From: Candidatus Paracaedimonas acanthamoebae
GTDB taxonomy: Bacteria; Pseudomonadota; Alphaproteobacteria; Caedimonadales; Caedimonadaceae
DNA length: 33,293 nt
Direction: 5' to 3'
NCBI GenBank assembly: GCA_017307065.1
Contig: JAFKGL010000023.1
Coordinates: 1 to 33,293 of the forward strand
Shown here: in pieces, positions 29,101-33,293 of the stretch
How the letters are laid out: the number at the start of each line of letters is the position of its first letter
Position numbering within the stretch: the first letter of the stretch is position 1
Made by a program: the position numbers and the translations under genes
Notes under the pieces: model-generated
What the model was told of the DNA's origin: nothing
What the model saw: only the letters and a program-made list of their open reading frames with translations
Database searches by the model: none

Positions 29101-29564
29101 AAGCTAATTTAGCGAATGTTTATCAAAAGGTAGGACGTTATTCAGAGGCAAAAAATTTATTAACAAATAGTCTCACGATCTACGAGAATAATTTTGGTCG
29201 AGAACATACTGAGACGGCCAGGATTTTAAAACAGCTTGGAGAAAATTATTTTTTAGAGGGAAATTTAGAGAAAGCCGAATCTTTTCTTAAAGAAGCACTG
29301 GATGTATATCAGAGAAATAATCATCCAGAAAGCTACGACTGCTTAGAAATTCTAGCAAGTTTGTATATAAAAAAATCGAAAGAAGAAAAGAAAAAAAATA
29401 ATCATATTCAATCTGATCATCTATATAATAAAGGGATCAGTTATTTGAATGAGAGTTTAAGAACGATAAGAAAAAATTTTCCAAAAAGCTCGCCCCATAT
29501 AAAAAGGATTCAAGAAAAACTTATCAAATTTGGAACAATAAAAAAGGGGCAAACGACGCTTTAA
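26112..29564 (+). CDS. STAND protein: LuxR-type HTH, TIR-like region, TM, NB-ARC, TPRs
   Basis: The 1150-residue protein starts GTG-ATG (either usable; ribosome-binding site weak). Residues about 28-87 form a LuxR-like helix-turn-helix (FTPRHIDIISCLVNGEKHKR, then IEEGTVEAHKSKIRDRI). Residues about 119-246 look like a degenerate TIR/SEFIR fold (FLSFLVDHLKIAGIKILNIH ... INYIDFRNLENYFGSFVKIL), without a clear catalytic Glu. A membrane helix follows at about 299-320 (YLLMGGGIFLGFYGLSMVLY). NB-ARC motifs are GVGGAGKTT (from residue 373), FLIYDNIEKF (Walker B), VIITTRD and PLDITIAAHYL. From about 745 to 1120 there are about eight to nine 42-residue TPRs of kinesin-light-chain type (LANVYxxxGxYxxAxxLxxxSL). 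STAND proteins use NTP-driven oligomerisation for signalling or defence. The order of modules is unusual. Confidence 0.8.
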   Translation: MMCKILKFPQFPTEFYSKELLEIKGVNFTPRHIDIISCLVNGEKHKRIGKLLSIEEGTVEAHKSKIRDRIGKISHEDIIPFIQKSGKIELIRRHYTRLLYKFEFEQELKKLHRLSEKKSYYYLIKPVLINNELQTNKNSFLSFLVDHLKIAGIKILNIHENPIQKKLESNFLYILTTDTLNQFRQDILDISQSDQYLADNIICLVQDMQITDEILKEISDINYIDFRNLENYFGSFVKILKRIYSEANLEMLLTLTNKDNDHNSIFYEQRAYSTLLKRIRFPTPIVTNHFSKKISGKKMYLLMGGGIFLGFYGLSMVLYNNKLENFLISNSQSIKSELTVPADNSYLNRPDLIAKIEENFKRLQDIQVIALVGVGGAGKTTIARQYARKESSPIIWEINAETRETLINSFENLAYTLAQTDQERKILKSFQEIKKLKEREEKFLLFVQEKLKSNANWFLIYDNIEKFSDVQKFFPYESTMWGKGKVIITTRDGHIKNNSHIHNTILVGELDDREKTDLFNKIIMNGERTQYLISQKNEQNKFLAYIPPFPLDITIAAHYLKATHVSYEKYLEYMKEYNQDFTLLQESVLKEVSEYTKTRFSIIILSLKKIIETNKEFTELLLLISLMDSQDIPRNLLDKYNKDIITDNLIFNLNKYSLITRQSSLNKILTFSIHRSTQEISLAYFINALNLKEDSPLLHKIGNVLEEYSADIVDKEDFISMKGLISHCETFLNHDYFLSTDIKSIISTELGGIYFHLSDYIKAQNILTNCQETLKHYHLYPQLAKSLIYLGNTLRKLGDYEKAKSCMENGIKVYEHHLPQEKFRLSWAFVQLANVYKALGKYKNAISLFEKGIQLQKKYFPQNYIFIAWSIGHLANVYWEFGHYIKAKQLFEESLKIYRTYLANNYIGTAWVYVHLGAVYRDLGLYNQAKELLHESLVFYKKEFPDNHMDIAGALGFLGNVYCDLKSYKKAEELINQSLEIYKHNVSQSHVYFAWAQANLANVYQKVGRYSEAKNLLTNSLTIYENNFGREHTETARILKQLGENYFLEGNLEKAESFLKEALDVYQRNNHPESYDCLEILASLYIKKSKEEKKKNNHIQSDHLYNKGISYLNESLRTIRKNFPKSSPHIKRIQEKLIKFGTIKKGQTTL

Positions 29565-29594
29565 AAGAAATTTAGAATCGATCAATGACAATAA

Positions 29595-29618
29595 GGGTGA
29601 TAATTTCCATTATCACCC
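29595..29618 (+). terminator. Hairpin after the STAND gene, probable terminator
   Basis: A perfect 10-bp stem GGGTGATAAT/ATTATCACCC with a TTCC loop lies 31 bases after the stop. No T tract follows, so termination is not certain. It also lies 28 bases before the recombinase gene and could belong to its control. Confidence 0.45.
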
Positions 29619-29645
29619 CAAATGAAAATGTGTTAAAAGGATCCT

Positions 29646-30854
29646 ATGAAATCTCCATTACCCATCTTTGATAGCCTTGAGCATATTGATAGAGTTGATA
29701 ATTATTCTTCTTTTTCAAATGACGCTAATCTTTGTGATTATCAAAAATCTCATGAATTCCTTAAGTCCTACACAGGCAGCCAAGGAACTTTTAATGCTTA
29801 TCGTCGAGAAATTGAGCGCTTACTTCATTGGTGTATTATGGTTGCCCAGAAACCATTAGCGGAATTAAAACGCCAAGATATCGAAGAATTTATTCACTTT
29901 TGTCAAAAACCTCCTAAAGCTTGGATTGGTGTTAATAAGGTCCCACGCTTTATCAATAAAGATGGAGAACGAATTGCCAACCCAGAATGGCGCCCTTTCG
30001 TTGTAACTGTTTCCAAGGTAGCCCATCAAAAAGGAGAAAAACCCAATCCAAAAGACTTTGAAATCTCTCAAAGCGCCCTTAAAGATACATTTGCTATTTT
30101 AGGGTCTTTCTATAACTATCTTCTGCAAGACGAATATGTCTCTATAAATCCAGTAGCACTCATACGCCAGAAGAGTAAGTTTATTCGAAAAGCTCAAGGT
30201 CCCTCTAAGATTAGAAGACTTTCCGTACATCAATGGCAGTATGTTATTACCACAGCCCAACAGATGGCAGAAGTTTCTCCAGAATTTCATGAGCGCACTC
30301 TTTTTATGATGTCACTGCTTTATGGTTTATATTTGCGCATTTCTGAACTTGCTGCCAGCAAACGTTGGACCCCACAGATGAATCACTTCTACAGAGACAG
30401 TGAAGGAAGCTGGTGGTTCACAACTGTTGGAAAAGGCAATAAGCAAAGAGAAATTGCGGTGAGTGACTCTATGTTAGAAGCCTTAAAACGATGGCGAAAA
30501 TCTTTAGGCTTATCAACTCTTCCCTCCCCTGCTGATTTGTCTCCCTTATTGCCGAAAGCAAAAGGAGATGGAGCTATTAGTTCAACCACTTACATTCGTA
30601 AAATAGTTCAAACATGTTTTGATCAAACAGTTCACCACTTAAATCAAGATGGTTTTAGAGAAGAAGCTGAATTTTTATCTGAGGCCACAGTTCATTGGTT
30701 AAGACATACGGGGATTTCCGATGATGTCAAGCATAGACCCAGAGAGCATGTTCGAGATGATGCGGGGCATGGATCAGGTGCCATTACGGATAAATACATC
30801 GATATTGAACTGAGAGAACGCCATCGATCAGCGAAAAGTAAACAGATTCTCTGA
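29646..30854 (+). CDS. Tyrosine recombinase / integrase
   Basis: The 402-residue protein has an N-terminal SAM-like core-binding domain (GTFNAYRREIERLLHWCIMV, about residues 50-70) and a catalytic domain from about 195. Catalytic residues in order: Arg in LYGLYLRISELAAS, Lys in VGKGNKQREIAV, His-x-x-Arg in VHWLRHTGI, His in DDAGHGSG and the nucleophilic Tyr in TDKYIDIE. All are present, so it is probably active. Such enzymes integrate or excise mobile elements or resolve DNA. AAGGA precedes the ATG. It is followed by a toxin-antitoxin pair and an IS end, consistent with a mobile region; no attachment site or tRNA gene could be identified nearby. Confidence 0.9.
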   Translation: MKSPLPIFDSLEHIDRVDNYSSFSNDANLCDYQKSHEFLKSYTGSQGTFNAYRREIERLLHWCIMVAQKPLAELKRQDIEEFIHFCQKPPKAWIGVNKVPRFINKDGERIANPEWRPFVVTVSKVAHQKGEKPNPKDFEISQSALKDTFAILGSFYNYLLQDEYVSINPVALIRQKSKFIRKAQGPSKIRRLSVHQWQYVITTAQQMAEVSPEFHERTLFMMSLLYGLYLRISELAASKRWTPQMNHFYRDSEGSWWFTTVGKGNKQREIAVSDSMLEALKRWRKSLGLSTLPSPADLSPLLPKAKGDGAISSTTYIRKIVQTCFDQTVHHLNQDGFREEAEFLSEATVHWLRHTGISDDVKHRPREHVRDDAGHGSGAITDKYIDIELRERHRSAKSKQIL

Positions 30855-30920
30855 AAATAGATCTTAAGAACATTTTGTTCCGCTTATGTAGTTAGAGCCG
30901 ATAATGTAACCAAAAAGATT

Positions 30921-30948
30921 ATAACAAAAATTGCTATTTTATGTTATA
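30921..30948. promoter_or_regulatory. Inverted repeat overlapping the parDE promoter
   Basis: ATAACA (30921-30926) and TGTTAT (30943-30948) form a 6-bp inverted repeat spanning the -35 box. Type II antitoxins such as ParD usually bind repeats in their own promoter. Confidence 0.35.
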
Positions 30949-30959
30949 TCTAGTAAAAT
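30931..30959 (+). promoter_or_regulatory. Promoter of parDE
   Basis: TTGCTA (30931-30936) and TAAAAT (30954-30959) with the ideal 17-base spacing, 31 bases before the antitoxin ATG. Confidence 0.55.
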
Positions 30960-30990
30960 AATATAGGAGCTTTCCAGGAGGTACAAGAAC

Positions 30991-31242
30991 ATGAACATTT
31001 CTTTAAATTCTAACCTAGAGAAATTTATTCATCAGAAGGTTGAACAAGGATATTACAATTCTGCTAGTGAAGTTGTACGTGATGCTTTGAGACTTTTTAT
31101 AGAAAAAGAAACTCTATTCAAACAGCAAGTTGACAAACTAAACCATGACATTGAGTTAGGTCTATCTCAACTCTCAAAAGGACAAGGAATTGAAGGGGAC
31201 CAAATTTTTCAAGAAATCAAAATGCTAAATAAAAAGAAATAA
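30991..31242 (+). CDS. parD: ParD-family antitoxin
   Basis: The 83-residue protein begins MNISLNSNLEKFIHQKVEQG, then YYNSASEVVRDALRLFIEKE: a ribbon-helix-helix DNA-binding fold typical of ParD/CC2985 antitoxins. The C-terminal part (from about residue 45) would wrap around and neutralise the toxin. AGGAGG lies upstream at a slightly long spacing. The gene ends one base before the toxin start, the usual antitoxin-first order. It likely represses its own promoter through the RHH domain. Confidence 0.92.
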   Translation: MNISLNSNLEKFIHQKVEQGYYNSASEVVRDALRLFIEKETLFKQQVDKLNHDIELGLSQLSKGQGIEGDQIFQEIKMLNKKK

Positions 31243-31243
31243 T

Positions 31244-31537
31244 ATGTCTCTCTTTATTTTTTCGCCTGCAGCAAAGCAAGATCTTCTTGAAATTTGGGAA
31301 TATATTGCTGAAGAAAGTACTGTGACTGCTCTTAAGGTGCTTTCTACAATTGAACAAAAATGTCATATGCTTAGTGAGCACCCTAATCTTGGTCATCGAA
31401 GAACAGATTTAACGAAGCACCCAGTATTATTTTGGCCTGTCTACAATTATTTGATCATCTATAAACAAGACACAAGACCTTTGGAGATAGTCAGAATTTT
31501 AAGTGGTTATCGTAATTTAATTGAATTATTACAATAA
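31244..31537 (+). CDS. parE: ParE/RelE-superfamily toxin
   Basis: The 97-residue protein has the ParE pattern FSPAAKQDLLEIWEYIAEES at its N-terminus, LSEHPNLGHRRTDL in the middle and YLIIYKQDTRPLEIVRILSG near the C-terminus. ParE toxins target DNA gyrase; RelE-type relatives cleave mRNA on the ribosome. The sequence is closer to ParE. It follows parD directly, so the pair forms a type II toxin-antitoxin module. It is full length and apparently intact. Confidence 0.92.
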   Translation: MSLFIFSPAAKQDLLEIWEYIAEESTVTALKVLSTIEQKCHMLSEHPNLGHRRTDLTKHPVLFWPVYNYLIIYKQDTRPLEIVRILSGYRNLIELLQ

Positions 31538-31539
31538 AA

Positions 31540-31765
31540 TAATTCTATTATACCTCTGATGATAGGATTAAGAGCAAAGATAGAACATTCGGCACGCCAC
31601 ACATCTTCTAAAACTTCAAGATAAACTGGTTGCTTACGAGAAACACATGTAGACAAAGCTGCATCAATTTGAAAAGGAGCCTCATGAGCATTACTAATCC
31701 TTTCTGCTGCAACGGTTACACTTCTATAGACCTCAAATCGTTCAAATTCTCACACTGGTCCAAGT
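31540..31765 (-). pseudogene. Remnant of a 2-keto acid (pyruvate/indolepyruvate) decarboxylase
   Basis: On the minus strand an uninterrupted frame of about 70 codons reads EFERFEVYRSVTVAAE, then HEAPFQIDAALSTC, SRKQPVYLEVLEDVWRAEC. This is the end of the N-terminal (PYR) thiamine-diphosphate-binding domain of the pyruvate/indolepyruvate decarboxylase family, where F..F...YR..T.A, AP..ID..L..C and RKPVYLE are conserved. There is an in-frame TGA immediately upstream, then a TAA, no start codon in a sensible place, and the central and C-terminal domains are missing. It is therefore a decayed fragment. Its 3' side reaches the parE stop. Confidence 0.55.
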
Positions 31766-31778
31766 CCAACTAATATTT

Positions 31779-31820
31779 AAAATGAAAAATGCTCCTTATC
31801 CGCTCAAGAATGGGAGCATT
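31779..31820 (-). terminator. Terminator of the AAA+ ATPase gene
   Basis: Read on the minus strand, AATGCTCC (from 31820) pairs with GGAGCATT (31795-31788) and is followed by TTTCATTTTA. It lies 12 bases past the ATPase stop. Confidence 0.8.
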
Positions 31821-31832
31821 ATAACTAATGAA

Positions 31833-33185
31833 TCAAATCCCTATGAAAAGCATATGTATATAAAAAAGAAAGGAAATTATTGGGACGATAATAATTGGAT
31901 GTTTATACAATAATCCCGAAGCCATAGATATATCACCTTTTAAATTATTAACAAAATTAGAAAAAGGTCTTACTTTTTGTGGCACTTGAGCATCCAGGTT
32001 TTGAGGAGGGATTTTTTGTAGATAGTCATGCATAAAATTTGTATCTTCATTATCTATGAGTGCTAATTTAGTAGTAAGCGCAGTTTCATGTAATAAATTT
32101 TTTAGTTTTCTCATAGATGAACTTGAGCTATCTCTTAATGTCTTTGTTGTCAGATAATCAATAAATAATTGATTTTGCTCGGGTGATGTCGCATGTGATG
32201 ACAAATAAAAATGAGAAATAACATCTTGACTATACGATTCTAAAATTTTCTTGGTTGTTTCTTCATCAAAACCTGTGAAGTGGATTCTCTTTAAACGTGT
32301 TCTAAGGGCAGCGTATGTATCTGTAGGTCCTCCATCCCCTTCCGGAATTGGTTTATTGCCCGATAAAATAATAGTAAGGCGACTAATATCTATTGAAGAT
32401 CTAAAATAAGGGCTATAAAAATACTTTTTTAAAGCATCTAAATAATCTAACAAAAACCCTAATGCTGCTCCCCCACGACCACTATTATTTAGCAAAATTC
32501 TATCAAAATCATTAATAATTAATATACTATTTTTATAAGTTCTACCTTGTGAATCTTTTGCTAATAAAGGGCGAGCAACCCATCCTATATTTGCATCAGG
32601 TCGATACCAAGTACTGCCCTCTAATCCCCCTTGAGATAAATCAGTTTCACTGCGAATATAGGCTTCATAGTAAGGTAAATCTAAAAAAAGCGCTAAATTT
32701 CTTGCTGATAAACTCTTTCCCATCCCAGCATCACCCCAAAAATAATAGAAATTTTTTAAAGGTACTTCATGAGTTCCTATATCAGCAGAAGCATACGCAA
32801 GAGATGCTATTACGCTTTTCAAATCTTTACGAACAGATGTAGTAAATCCTCTAAAAAAACTATCATCTTCAAATCTCTTCATTATAAGATGAAGATCTTG
32901 TGCTCGATTGTTTGGAGATAAAAGTGACTTAGGAATAGTTGGTAATAATAATGCCTCATCAAGAAAATCTGATATATTATTAATTGAAAATCCTCTCTTT
33001 CTTGATTGAATTAACGCTTTTTCAATTACCTCTTGTAATTCTTTCGAAATAAGTGATTTGTTTATAACATACTGCTCTTCTTGCTTATTTATAGGTTCAC
33101 TTTTAATACCTTTTTTAAGTCGGTCTCTCTCTAAGTCTGCCTCATATTGAGCGACAATCAACATTACCGGTTTAACGACAGACAA
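31833..33185 (-). CDS. AAA+ ATPase with C-terminal membrane anchor, 5' end probably disrupted
   Basis: Up to 450 residues from a TTG at 33185 (443 from ATG 33164); neither has a ribosome-binding site. The AAA+ core has Walker A FYYFWGDAGMGKS (Gly-Lys-Ser near residues 156-158), Walker B SILIINDFDR (about 222-231), sensor-1-like TIILSGNKPIPEG and a possible Arg finger in LRTRLKRIHF. A C-terminal helix HPIIIVPIISFLFYIHMLFI ends the protein, suggesting a tail anchor. The reading frame stays open upstream to a TGA at 33237, giving LPAILSVVKPVML before the TTG, so the native N-terminus probably extended further and was cut by the IS21-type element whose end lies near 33205. Function unknown. Confidence 0.75.
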   Translation of the reverse strand: MSVVKPVMLIVAQYEADLERDRLKKGIKSEPINKQEEQYVINKSLISKELQEVIEKALIQSRKRGFSINNISDFLDEALLLPTIPKSLLSPNNRAQDLHLIMKRFEDDSFFRGFTTSVRKDLKSVIASLAYASADIGTHEVPLKNFYYFWGDAGMGKSLSARNLALFLDLPYYEAYIRSETDLSQGGLEGSTWYRPDANIGWVARPLLAKDSQGRTYKNSILIINDFDRILLNNSGRGGAALGFLLDYLDALKKYFYSPYFRSSIDISRLTIILSGNKPIPEGDGGPTDTYAALRTRLKRIHFTGFDEETTKKILESYSQDVISHFYLSSHATSPEQNQLFIDYLTTKTLRDSSSSSMRKLKNLLHETALTTKLALIDNEDTNFMHDYLQKIPPQNLDAQVPQKVRPFSNFVNNLKGDISMASGLLYKHPIIIVPIISFLFYIHMLFIGI

Positions 33186-33204
33186 GATTGCCGGTAATGA
33201 AGCG

Positions 33205-33293
33205 TGTAATTTTTCAGGTATTTTTGATGTTAGGAGTCAAGAATGCCTGGAGAATGGATCAAACTCCAACAAGTGGAGCTTTACATGAAAGCC
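33205..33293 (+). mobile_element. Left end of an IS21-family element (partial)
   Basis: The istA-like start at 33243 lies about 40 bases inside a TGT at 33205, the typical terminal trinucleotide of IS21 ends. The right end is outside the window, so the terminal repeats and target duplication cannot be compared. The exact boundary is an estimate. Confidence 0.5.
33243..33293 (+). CDS. IS21-family transposase (IstA-like), 5' end only
   Basis: AGGAG (33232-33236) at ideal spacing precedes ATG, and the 17 codons read MPGEWIKLQQVELYMKA. The MPG start and the 'QVELYM' segment match the N-terminus of a common group of IS21 IstA transposases (MPGxxxTxxQxxLYMK). The rest, including the HTH and DDE domains, lies off the window. 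With only 17 residues the family call is by pattern. Confidence 0.6.
   Translation, partial: MPGEWIKLQQVELYMKA

Noticed and set aside
29595-29618. Recombination attachment site for the integrase
   Set aside because: It is a simple hairpin without the core/arm arrangement, and no matching copy was seen at the other side of the segment.

Overview
The window reads as a piece of an AT-rich (about one third GC by eye) alphaproteobacterial chromosome. The evidence is a ChpT histidine phosphotransferase (CtrA cell-cycle pathway, restricted to Alphaproteobacteria), the conserved order lpxC-bamD-recN-ligA, and many signal-peptide proteins of the kind common in intracellular lineages (Sel1 repeats, a phospholipase D-like protein, a polyproline protein, TPR/NB-ARC proteins). 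A host-associated member of the Holosporales/Paracaedibacter type is a reasonable guess, but this is inference.

Layout. 1-190: the 3' end of rpsU and its terminator. 325-2588: two secreted accessory proteins (PLD-like, Sel1-like). 2589-3357: a long intergenic region with strand-asymmetric composition and no gene I can name. 3358-4995: chpT and ubiA, divergent. 5046-7388: a secreted polyproline protein and an outer-membrane beta-barrel, both on the minus strand. 7540-15759: a minus-strand housekeeping block read lipoprotein > cca > lpxC > bamD > recN > ligA > DUF1003. 16140-16526: a glycine-rich RRM protein with a structured leader. 17056-18399: an MHS-type MFS transporter.

The most notable element is 18649-25202: a complete six-gene operon, eboA-eboB-eboC-eboD-eboE-eboF, with overlapping or nearly abutting genes. 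It is the 'eustigmatophyte/bacterial operon', known from scattered bacteria, from cyanobacterial scytonemin-type clusters and from some eustigmatophyte plastid genomes. It is thought to make or traffic an unidentified, probably prenylated or otherwise modified small metabolite. A 14-bp palindrome sits just upstream of eboA.

The right end (25.3-33.3 kb) looks accessory. It holds a small secreted protein with a PD-(D/E)XK-like C-terminus, an 1150-residue LuxR-HTH/TIR-like/TM/NB-ARC/TPR STAND protein, a tyrosine recombinase, a ParDE toxin-antitoxin pair, a remnant of a thiamine-dependent 2-keto acid decarboxylase, and an AAA+ ATPase gene. The 5' end of the ATPase gene runs into the left end of an IS21-type element whose istA-like gene begins at the window edge. 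Several genes use TTG or GTG starts, so I have commented on start choices.
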